DNA of 5,453 nucleotides from an uncultured Ruminococcus sp. (GTDB taxonomy: Bacteria > Bacillota_A > Clostridia > Oscillospirales > Ruminococcaceae), in the NCBI GenBank assembly GCA_946629405.1, contig CAMOXW010000146.1, positions 1 through 5,453 of the forward strand, read 5' to 3'. The notes under the pieces are model-generated. The model had not been told where the DNA came from. It saw nothing but the letters and a program-made list of their open reading frames with translations, and did no database searches. The position numbers and the translations under genes were made by a program. Positions 1-5,383 of this stretch are shown here, in pieces. The first letter of the stretch is position 1. The number at the start of each line of letters is the position of its first letter.

Positions 1-21
1 ATTTTCAGCAAGTTTTCAGTA

Positions 22-1704
22 TCAAAGTCCATTGCTCTTGACGTAGTTTATCTTCATGGAATCTATCCGGTAGGTACCGTCGTCGCGCTCGGTGAGCCTG
101 AACTCTACTGACTTTGATACGCTCCGCTCCATCCATTCCGGCAGCTCGTCAACATAATCCACGCTGACTGTATAATCGCTGCCGCTCTTGACGATAGACT
201 TTATCTCAGGCGAATAGGTGAAGGTTATCGTCCGGGGCTTGACATTATATGCGCCGTCCGAGTAGAAGAAGCGCGAATCCACCGGTCCGACCGTGCAGTG
301 CTCGAACTCCGGATGATCTGTACCGAACATCTCGACCGCACGCGCCTCAACGTCCATATATGGTATTGAGATCGTGTCTGTGCCAGGGTTGACAGTGTAC
401 TTTGACACGCGGCTGCTGTCCATAATTATCGACCATATCGAGGCTGTGAGCATCTGCTCAGAGCTCAGCTCTGACGGGTCATTGAATGGGTCTATGTCCA
501 TTATTACTGCCGGGTAAAGCACCTCTGTAAAGCCGTCCTTCTTGACCTCTCCGGAGGTGAAGTCGCGGACTGCCTTTATGCACTTGCCTGCCACGAATAT
601 AACGCCTATCACAGCGAATACCGCAAATACCGCTCCGAGTACGGCATAGAGGCGGCGCTTGAAGCTGCCGCTCTTTGGGGCAGAGCTGTCCTCATCATCG
701 TCCTCAGTCTTTTCGCTGCGCTCACTGAGAAGCTCATCTGGGTCTTCATCGAGAATACGCTCAAGAACGTTTTTCTTTTTCTCCGCTTTGGTCGCCTTGA
801 GAGGCTTCTGAACGTCCTCTGCGGCATCTTCAGACGGCTGCTGAATATCCTCATCATCGTTATTTTCCTGCTCGCCTGAGGGCTTTTCAAGCTCTGCTAT
901 AGCGTTCGCGGCATCCTCCCGCATATCCTCTATCATACTGCTCACAGGGTCGCTCTCGTTCGGCTCATCTCCGAACACAGCTGATACCTCCGCAGCAGCA
1001 GCCGGAGTAGTGCTTTCCTCTATTTCCTCAGCAAGAGCTGTGCTGTGTATCGCCGCAAGCGCCGCATCGAGAAGCTCGTCCGCGGTCGGGATATGCTCCT
1101 CAGCCTTGGTCTGCTCAGCTTCCTCACGCGCAAGACGTTCCTGTTCCTCACGCTCCAGCTTTTCAGCTTCTTCGCGTGCAAGACGTTCCTGTTCCTCACG
1201 CTCCAGCCTTTCAGCTTCCTCGCGTGCAAGGCGTTCCTGTTTCTCACGCTCCAGCCTTTCAGCTTCCTCACGCGCAAGGCGTTCCTGTTTCTCACGCTCC
1301 AGCCTTTCAGCTTCTTCGCGTGCAAGACGTTCCTTTTCAAGCTCTCGTTGACGTATCGCCTCATAGTCCGGGAGCTCCCCCGTTATTACGATACGCTTCT
1401 TCTTTTTCGGCGCTTCCGCAGGCTTTTCCTTCGCCGGAAGCGACGAGTGTATAACATTTATCTCTTCGCTGAATGTCACAGGCTTGCCGGAAAACTCCGC
1501 AGCTATCTCCTCTGCGATCTCCTCAGTCTGTTCATTCATCTTGTCATCGTTCAGCGCACTCAGCAGATCGTCCACTGACATACTGTCATATATACTTTTC
1601 CGCGGACTTTTCTTCTGAGGGCTGGTATTTTTTATCGGTTCAGACTTGCTCCCGCCCTTTTTCAGGCTGTTGAGCATATCGTCCAGGTCCTTTCTGATAG
1701 CCAT
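22..1704 (-). CDS. Single-pass membrane protein with Glu/Arg-rich 16-residue repeats (function unknown)
   Basis: I do not recognise this 560-aa protein. Residues 1-120 are hydrophilic and Lys/Asp/Glu-rich, with a basic PKKKKR patch near 99-104. Residues 123-202 are five copies of a 16-residue Glu/Arg repeat. Residues 203-345 are acidic and probably disordered. Residues 352-373 form one hydrophobic transmembrane segment preceded by KRR. Residues 385-560 form a compact, strand-rich C-terminal domain with a single cysteine (470). There is no signal peptide, so I infer a cytoplasmic N-terminus and an exported C-terminal domain; positive charges on both sides of the membrane segment weaken that inference. 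Leucines recur every 8 residues rather than in heptads, which favours a charged single helix over a classical coiled coil. The ATG at 1704 is preferred because GGAGGT lies 4 nt upstream; an in-frame TTG at 1716 lies inside the ribosome binding site. It is the last visible gene of the operon, 15 nt after proA. A scaffold or envelope-sensing role is only a guess. Confidence 0.85.
   Translation of the reverse strand: MAIRKDLDDMLNSLKKGGSKSEPIKNTSPQKKSPRKSIYDSMSVDDLLSALNDDKMNEQTEEIAEEIAAEFSGKPVTFSEEINVIHSSLPAKEKPAEAPKKKKRIVITGELPDYEAIRQRELEKERLAREEAERLEREKQERLAREEAERLEREKQERLAREEAERLEREEQERLAREEAEKLEREEQERLAREEAEQTKAEEHIPTADELLDAALAAIHSTALAEEIEESTTPAAAAEVSAVFGDEPNESDPVSSMIEDMREDAANAIAELEKPSGEQENNDDEDIQQPSEDAAEDVQKPLKATKAEKKKNVLERILDEDPDELLSERSEKTEDDDEDSSAPKSGSFKRRLYAVLGAVFAVFAVIGVIFVAGKCIKAVRDFTSGEVKKDGFTEVLYPAVIMDIDPFNDPSELSSEQMLTASIWSIIMDSSRVSKYTVNPGTDTISIPYMDVEARAVEMFGTDHPEFEHCTVGPVDSRFFYSDGAYNVKPRTITFTYSPEIKSIVKSGSDYTVSVDYVDELPEWMERSVSKSVEFRLTERDDGTYRIDSMKINYVKSNGL
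1117..1333 (-). repeat. 48-bp in-frame tandem repeat, about 4.5 copies
   Basis: Four full 48-bp units begin at 1117, 1165, 1213 and 1261, followed by a 25-bp partial unit from 1309 to 1333. The units differ by only a few bases. Because 48 is a multiple of three, the repeat encodes five 16-residue copies (residues 123-202 of the 560-aa protein) built on the core ERLAREEAERLERE. The last copy diverges at its C-terminal end (EQTKAE). Neighbouring units share variants: 1117 and 1165 encode EEQERL, while 1213 and 1261 encode EKQERL. This suggests growth by duplication or slippage within the array. Confidence 0.95.
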
Positions 1705-1708
1705 TCCG

Positions 1709-1714
1709 ACCTCC
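1709..1714 (-). promoter_or_regulatory. Ribosome binding site deciding the start of the 560-aa protein
   Basis: Reads GGAGGT on the minus strand, 4 nt before the ATG at 1704. It covers the alternative TTG codon at 1714-1716, which therefore cannot be the start used with this site. It sits entirely in the 15-nt gap after the proA stop, consistent with translation coupled to proA. Confidence 0.8.
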
Positions 1715-1719
1715 AAAAA

Positions 1720-2964
1720 TTATCTGACCTGACCGTTGCCGTTTATCAGGTACTTAACGGTCGTCAATTCGCGCAGTCCCATAGGACCTCTCGCGTGGAG
1801 CTTCTGGGTGGAAATGCCTATCTCCGCTCCGAATCCGAACTCTCCGCCGTCGGTAAATCTGGTGGAGGCGTTCACATAAACAGCAGCCGCGTCGATCTCC
1901 TTCTGGAACTTCTCCGCGCTTGCAAGCGAGCTTGTAACTATACATTCAGAGTGCTTCGTGCTGTACTTTCTGATGTGAGCGATAGCTTCATCAATATCGT
2001 CAACTACCTTGACAGCTATCACAAAATCATTGAACTCTGTAGCGTACTCATTTTCAGTTGCCTTTTCAACTCCGCTGAGTATAGCCATAGTCCTCTCACA
2101 GCCGTATATCTTCACATTATGCGATTTAAACCTCTCAGCGATCATGGGGAGAAATTTCTCCGCGCAGTCCTTGTGGACGAGAAGGCTCTCTATTGCGTTG
2201 CACACGGATGGACGCTGTGTCTTTGCATTGTCAGTTATCTCTACTGCCATATCAAGGTCGGCAGAGGCGTCAACGTAAACATGACAGTTACCCGCGCCTG
2301 TCTCAATAACAGGTACAGTGGCATTCTGCACTACAGCCTGTATAAGTCCTGCACTTCCGCGGGGAATGAGAACGTCGATATATCCGTTCAGGCGCATTAT
2401 TTCAGTAGTTGTCTCACGGGAGGTATTCTCAACGACCTGTATAACGTCCTCGGGAAGTCCCACGCCCGCGATAGCCTCACGCATGATCGCTCCGAGGCAG
2501 ATATTGGAGTTTATAGCCTCCTTGCCGCCCTTGAGGATGACAACATTTCCTGCTTTAAGGCAGAGTGCTGCGGCGTCAACGGTAACATTGGGGCGCGATT
2601 CATAGATTATGCCTATAACACCGAGAGGCGTGCGGGTCTTTGTTATTCTCAGGCCGTTTGGTCTGGTGAAGCCCTCAATGACCTCGCCGATAGGGTCCTT
2701 TAGGGCGATAAGCTCGTCCACTCCCTTAGCCATGTCAGCGATACGCTTTGCATCGAGCTTCAGGCGGTCCTGCTTTGCCTCGGTCATACCATTTTCCTTC
2801 GCAGCAGCGATATCCTTCGCGTTTTCAGCGATGATACGCTCCTGATTAGCGAGAAGCGCTTTTGATATAGCTGCGAGAGCTTCGTCCTTCACGCGCGTGC
2901 CTGCGGTAGATATAACAGCCTCGGCTGCCTTTGCGCGTGCTCCAAGTTCCTGTGTATAGCTCAT
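1720..2964 (-). CDS. proA: Gamma-glutamyl phosphate reductase (glutamate-5-semialdehyde dehydrogenase)
   Basis: This 414-aa protein is a full-length ProA, the second enzyme of proline synthesis. It reduces gamma-glutamyl phosphate to glutamate-5-semialdehyde with NADPH in the cytoplasm. The aldehyde dehydrogenase fold is recognisable throughout: PLGVIGIIYESRPNVTVDAA at residues 113-132, the ILKGGKEA stretch at 143-150, the catalytic cysteine Cys255 within RPSVCNA, and the ProA signature region TDGGEFGFGAEIGIST followed by LHARGPMGL at about 371-397. The length matches the usual 410-420 aa. The ATG at 2964 has GAGGTG 5 nt upstream, and that site overlaps the proB stop codon (TGA, 2976-2974), so the two genes are almost certainly translationally coupled. 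Such coupling fits the need to pass the labile acyl phosphate directly from ProB to ProA. No truncation or missing catalytic residue is seen. Confidence 0.98.
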   Translation of the reverse strand: MSYTQELGARAKAAEAVISTAGTRVKDEALAAISKALLANQERIIAENAKDIAAAKENGMTEAKQDRLKLDAKRIADMAKGVDELIALKDPIGEVIEGFTRPNGLRITKTRTPLGVIGIIYESRPNVTVDAAALCLKAGNVVILKGGKEAINSNICLGAIMREAIAGVGLPEDVIQVVENTSRETTTEIMRLNGYIDVLIPRGSAGLIQAVVQNATVPVIETGAGNCHVYVDASADLDMAVEITDNAKTQRPSVCNAIESLLVHKDCAEKFLPMIAERFKSHNVKIYGCERTMAILSGVEKATENEYATEFNDFVIAVKVVDDIDEAIAHIRKYSTKHSECIVTSSLASAEKFQKEIDAAAVYVNASTRFTDGGEFGFGAEIGISTQKLHARGPMGLRELTTVKYLINGNGQVR

Positions 2965-2969
2965 AATTT

Positions 2970-2975
2970 CACCTC
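2970..2975 (-). promoter_or_regulatory. proA ribosome binding site overlapping the proB stop
   Basis: Reads GAGGTG on the minus strand, 5 nt before the proA ATG. Its first bases lie inside the proB TGA stop, so ribosomes ending proB reach the proA start directly. Confidence 0.8.
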
Positions 2976-3768
2976 ATTTATTTCCGATAAATATAGTTCC
3001 TATATCCTTATCCTCGAACAGATCGTAGAGGAGCTCCGGGTCACGTCCGTTCATTATTACCATGTCGATACCGGCTTCTGTAGCGATCTTAGCGGCGTTT
3101 ATCTTGGTAGACATACCGCCTGTGCCGAGCTTTGAGCCCGCACCGCCGGCAACACTTTCTATCTCCGGAGTTATTTTTTCAACAACGTGTATCGGCTTAG
3201 CATCCGGGTCACTGTGCGGGTCAGCGTCGTAAAGGCCGTCGATATCCGAGAGTATCAGAAGGAGGTCCGCTCCTGAGAGCTCCGCAACGAGCGCCGAAAG
3301 GGAGTCGTTTTCGCCTATTTCAAGCTCCAGCTCATCAATAGCGATAGTATCGTTCTCATTCACTATAGGTATAACTCCCATCTGAACGAGGGTCTCGACT
3401 GTATTCTTGAAGTTCTCACAGTGTCCGGGGTTATTGATTATCGTCTTTGTGAGAAGTATCTGTCCCACGGTAACGCTGTATTTTGCAAACATATCGTCAT
3501 AAACGTGCATCAGCTCGCACTGACCGATAGCGGCGACAGCCTGCTTCATCTTGGTATCCTTCGGCTTCTCGGGAAGTCCGAGCTTTCCAGCGCCGAGGCC
3601 AACCGCCCCCGACGAGACCATGATTATCTCCCTGCCGGAATTATGCAGGTCGGATATAACTCGCACCAGATTCGTCATTCGTCTGATATTGAGCTTGCCG
3701 GTCTTATGGGCAAGCGTCGAGGTACCGAGCTTGATGACGATGCGCTTTTTTCCGGAAATGTTTCTCAT
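2974..3768 (-). CDS. proB: Glutamate 5-kinase, short form without PUA domain
   Basis: This 264-aa protein is ProB, which phosphorylates the gamma-carboxyl of glutamate with ATP, the committed and usually proline-inhibited step of proline synthesis. The amino acid kinase fold is complete: VIKLGTST at residues 11-18 with the catalytic-type lysine Lys13, SSGAVGLG at 52-59, AAIGQ at 79-83, VGQILLT at 101-107, NENDTIAIDE at 137-146 followed by GEND at 152-155 (glutamate site), LSDIDGLY at 173-180, and KLGTGGMSTKINAAKIA at 213-229 (nucleotide site). The protein ends just after the kinase domain, so it lacks the C-terminal PUA domain of about 90-100 residues found in the 367-aa E. coli enzyme. The gene ends cleanly at a TGA and the proA ribosome binding site follows at once, so this is a natural short form, not a truncation. 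The ATG at 3768 is supported by an AGGAAG site about 7 nt upstream. The gap from the upstream dehydrogenase gene is 12 nt. Confidence 0.97.
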   Translation of the reverse strand: MRNISGKKRIVIKLGTSTLAHKTGKLNIRRMTNLVRVISDLHNSGREIIMVSSGAVGLGAGKLGLPEKPKDTKMKQAVAAIGQCELMHVYDDMFAKYSVTVGQILLTKTIINNPGHCENFKNTVETLVQMGVIPIVNENDTIAIDELELEIGENDSLSALVAELSGADLLLILSDIDGLYDADPHSDPDAKPIHVVEKITPEIESVAGGAGSKLGTGGMSTKINAAKIATEAGIDMVIMNGRDPELLYDLFEDKDIGTIFIGNK

Positions 3769-3780
3769 TATTATCTTCCT

Positions 3781-4731
3781 TTAATTAACTTTATTGACTG
3801 GCTGACCATTGAGCCATGCACGGATATTCCCGCAGACGATATCTATCAGCCGCTGTCTTGTCTCGTGCGGAGCCCATGCAATATGCGGCGTAATAACGCA
3901 GTTTTTTGCGTTTCTGAGCGGAGTGTCAGCAGCCATTGGCTCTTTTTCAAGAACGTCGAGATACGCTCCGGCGATCATTCCGGATCCAAGCGCCTGCGCA
4001 AGATCAGCCTCATTGACGACAGGGCCGCGCGAGGTATTTATAAGTATGGCAGTTTCCTTCATCCTGCTCAGTAATCCGGCGTTTACGATGCCTCTCGTCT
4101 GCTCAGTGAGCGGACAGTGAAGGGTCAGGACGTCAGCCTTTTCAGCCGCAGTAAAAATATCCGTTACCTCATATGGACAGTCATCAGGCTTTGTGCGGGT
4201 ATTAACCACAATGTTCATACCGAAAGCCTCGCCGATGCGGGCGACTGTTCTTCCGATAGAGCCGAAGCCGACTATGGAAAGCGTTTTCCCGGCAAGCTCA
4301 GCCGTGGGTATCGGGAAGCACGAAAACTTTGGGGAACGCACCCATATACCTTCCTTAACGGCCTCGTCATAATCGCGCACACGACTGAAATAGTCAAGAA
4401 TATAGGCAAAAACCTGCTGTGCAACTGCGTTAGTGGAATACTGTCCTGCGTTGCAGACGGTTATGCCCCGCTGCGCGGCGTACTCAATATCAACATTATT
4501 GTAACCAGTCGCAAACAGCCCTATATAACGCAATTCAGGGCATTTATCCATTACCTCGCGGGTGATCGGTACCTTGTTACAGAGAACGGCCTCTGCTCTT
4601 CCGATACGGCTTGCCGCTTCCTCTGGCTTAGTGAGCGGATAGATGTCAGCGCCGCCGAATTGAGCAAAAACCGACGGTAAAATATCATTGTCGTTACAGA
4701 CCGTTTCCCAGTCAAGGACAACTATCTTCAC
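3781..4731 (-). CDS. D-2-hydroxyacid dehydrogenase, glycerate dehydrogenase/hydroxypyruvate reductase-like
   Basis: This 316-aa cytoplasmic oxidoreductase interconverts a 2-keto acid and a D-2-hydroxyacid using a nicotinamide cofactor. Visible landmarks are the substrate loop FATGYNNVD at about residues 73-81, the Rossmann motif VGFGSIG (glycines 155, 157 and 160), and the family catalytic trio Arg235 (NTSRGP), Glu264 (LEKEP) and His283 (TPHIAWA). The HIAWAPHETRQRL ending resembles glycerate dehydrogenase/hydroxypyruvate reductase members, but substrate cannot be fixed from sequence. After the second Rossmann strand the usual acidic residue is absent; the segment reads VVNTRTK (about 175-181). 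I chose the GTG at 4731 (MKIVVLDWE) because GAGAGGT lies 7 nt upstream. An in-frame GTG at 4740 would add three residues but overlaps that site. The gene lies 12 nt after the membrane-protein gene and 12 nt before proB, so it is co-transcribed. No direct role in proline synthesis is known to me. Confidence 0.92.
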   Translation of the reverse strand: MKIVVLDWETVCNDNDILPSVFAQFGGADIYPLTKPEEAASRIGRAEAVLCNKVPITREVMDKCPELRYIGLFATGYNNVDIEYAAQRGITVCNAGQYSTNAVAQQVFAYILDYFSRVRDYDEAVKEGIWVRSPKFSCFPIPTAELAGKTLSIVGFGSIGRTVARIGEAFGMNIVVNTRTKPDDCPYEVTDIFTAAEKADVLTLHCPLTEQTRGIVNAGLLSRMKETAILINTSRGPVVNEADLAQALGSGMIAGAYLDVLEKEPMAADTPLRNAKNCVITPHIAWAPHETRQRLIDIVCGNIRAWLNGQPVNKVN

Positions 4732-4738
4732 AGTCAGC

Positions 4739-4745
4739 ACCTCTC
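4739..4745 (-). promoter_or_regulatory. Ribosome binding site deciding the dehydrogenase start
   Basis: Reads GAGAGGT on the minus strand, overlapping the TGA stop of the upstream membrane-protein gene (4746-4744). It is 7 nt before the GTG at 4731, a normal distance, and overlaps the upstream GTG at 4740, which is therefore an unlikely start. Confidence 0.7.
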
Positions 4746-5145
4746 AGTTATTCAGGATTTCATCTGCGGTCTTCTCTGAATTAATGGCAGTCACTTCGTC
4801 CTCATCATCAGTGTTGTCACCATTGCGGTCATCGGATTTCTTATCAGCATCAGGGCGCTTGATTATTATTGAAAGAACTATCGAAGCGATTATCAGGACA
4901 AGTTCTATCACACCGATGGCATAATAAAGCGTTCTGTTGTCGGATATCCACACGCCCATTGAAACAAATACCGCTATTGCCATAAGAAGCTGGAAAGGTC
5001 GCTTCTGGACATAAAATCTGTATGCGAAAAACAAAACGCTAACGCATACAAAGATCAGATGCATCGAAAAAGGAAACGGAAAAAGTGAAGGTCTTTCCGC
5101 ATCGGACTGCTGTGACAGGGTCATCATATTGTTAATAAGCTCCAT
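4744..5145 (-). CDS. Small three-helix membrane protein with acidic C-terminal tail (unknown function)
   Basis: I do not recognise this 133-aa protein. After a polar N-terminus of about 27 residues there are three hydrophobic stretches, at about residues 28-46, 52-68 and 73-96, joined by very short loops (YRFYVQKRPF; ISDNR). The basic loop at 43-49 and the KRP following the third helix suggest that both face the cytoplasm, which would put the N-terminus outside. The remaining tail (about 97-133) is rich in Asp and Glu, with a DDEDE run, and ends in TADEILNN. The ATG at 5145 has GGAG 5 nt upstream, and it is the first gene after the strong promoter at 5240-5268. The gene ends 12 nt before the dehydrogenase start. 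The length and compact helices could suit a small regulatory or scaffold membrane protein, but nothing in the sequence assigns a role. Confidence 0.85.
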   Translation of the reverse strand: MELINNMMTLSQQSDAERPSLFPFPFSMHLIFVCVSVLFFAYRFYVQKRPFQLLMAIAVFVSMGVWISDNRTLYYAIGVIELVLIIASIVLSIIIKRPDADKKSDDRNGDNTDDEDEVTAINSEKTADEILNN

Positions 5146-5156
5146 ATCTACTCCAT

Positions 5157-5202
5157 GCCGCAGGTGCGGCGGCTGTCTGTTTACGGCGTACAGCCATGCC
5201 GT
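5157..5202 (-). other. Structured 5' leader with alternative hairpins
   Basis: On the minus-strand transcript, ACGGC (5202-5198) can pair with GCCGT (5187-5183), and GCCGC (5170-5166) can pair with GCGGC (5161-5157) around an ACCT loop. The second hairpin ends 2 nt before the GGAG ribosome binding site of the first operon gene. A different pairing, GGCTGT (5195-5190) with ACAGCC (5176-5171), interleaves with the first hairpin and abuts the second, so it can form only when the first is open. I see no match to a riboswitch class I know. A regulatory role is inferred from position and competing pairings only. Confidence 0.35.
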
Positions 5203-5208
5203 TTTTTT
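5183..5208 (+). terminator. Possible plus-strand (antisense) intrinsic terminator inside the leader
   Basis: Read on the plus strand, ACGGCGT (5183-5189) pairs with ATGCCGT (5196-5202), giving 7 pairs including one G-U, around the 6-nt loop ACAGCC. A run of seven T (5202-5208) follows directly. This is the layout of an intrinsic terminator, yet no plus-strand gene leads into it. It could stop antisense transcription entering the promoter region, or be a chance product of the A-run in the leader. Confidence 0.35.
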
Positions 5209-5239
5209 CAGTATAAGCAGGCAAAAAGCCGCTTCTTAC

Positions 5240-5268
5240 AGTATAACACAAACAATGGTAGAATTCAA
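5240..5268 (-). promoter_or_regulatory. Sigma-A type promoter with extended -10 for the five-gene operon
   Basis: The -35 box TTGAAT lies at 5268-5263, a 17-bp spacer follows, and the -10 box TATACT lies at 5245-5240. TGT directly precedes the -10 box, making it an extended -10. The -10 matches TATAAT in five of six positions and the -35 matches TTGACA in four of six. AT-rich DNA just upstream (5269-5312) could act as an UP element. Transcription would start near 5232-5234, giving a leader of about 88 nt before the ATG at 5145. Confidence 0.82.
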
Positions 5269-5278
5269 CTATTTTGTG

Positions 5279-5311
5279 AAAAATACAGCTTTTTTAATAA
5301 AAAATAAGCTG
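5279..5311 (-). terminator. Second, AT-rich terminator-like hairpin
   Basis: On the minus strand, CAGCTT (5311-5306) pairs with AAGCTG (5291-5286). The stem extends through TTTT/AAAA with one bulged A, and five T follow after a short TA step (5283-5279). It could be a backup terminator for the 5S transcript. It also lies where an UP element would sit for the downstream promoter, so the AT-richness may serve that instead. The stem is weak because only two of its pairs per arm are G-C beyond the outermost pair. Confidence 0.4.
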
Positions 5312-5341
5312 TGCAGGACAGTTAGGTTATGTATTTTCTGT

Positions 5342-5376
5342 AAATACAAAAACCCCTTCCAGGGATCTGGAAGGGG
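5342..5376 (-). terminator. Intrinsic terminator of the 5S rRNA transcript
   Basis: A perfect 10-bp inverted repeat, CCCCTTCCAG at 5353-5362 and CTGGAAGGGG at 5367-5376, encloses a 4-nt loop. On the minus strand it is followed by TTTTTGTATTT (5352-5342). No T-run lies on the other side, so it acts on minus-strand transcripts only. It begins about 7 nt after the 5S 3' end, as expected at the end of an rRNA operon or of a lone 5S gene. Confidence 0.93.
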
Positions 5377-5383
5377 GGAAAGT

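Noticed and set aside
1..21. Terminator or next gene after the 560-aa protein
   Set aside because: Only 21 nt remain. They show a repeated CTGAAAA but no hairpin, start codon or ribosome binding site, so nothing can be said about the operon's end.
1010..1578. Several open frames on both strands overlapping the 48-bp repeat, including plus-strand Ser/Arg-rich and Phe-rich translations
   Set aside because: They are shadows of the in-frame 48-bp repeat, which keeps other frames free of stops. They have no ribosome binding sites and have low-complexity translations.
1705..1716. TTG start at 1716 for the repeat protein (four extra residues)
   Set aside because: The TTG falls inside the GGAGGT ribosome binding site that serves the ATG at 1704.
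1795..2703. 302-codon plus-strand open frame opposite proA
   Set aside because: It lies wholly antisense to an unmistakable proA, has no recognisable domain and no ribosome binding site, and reflects codon bias of the real gene.
3421..4680. Plus-strand open frames of 217 and 187 codons opposite proB and the dehydrogenase
   Set aside because: They are antisense to conserved enzymes whose catalytic motifs are intact, and they have no recognisable protein features of their own.
4732..4740. GTG start at 4740 for the dehydrogenase (three extra residues)
   Set aside because: It overlaps the GAGAGGT site; the GTG at 4731 has proper 7-nt spacing and gives the typical MKIVVLD start.
5210..5215. Second full promoter at the repeated TATACT
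   Set aside because: At 17-bp spacing the -35 position reads TAAGAA, a poor match, and no TG precedes it at the right offset. It is kept only as a duplicated segment of interest.
5157..5233. Riboswitch or T-box controlling proline synthesis in the leader
   Set aside because: The leader is under 90 nt, lacks a T-box consensus or any riboswitch core I know, and has no terminator on the sense strand before the first gene.
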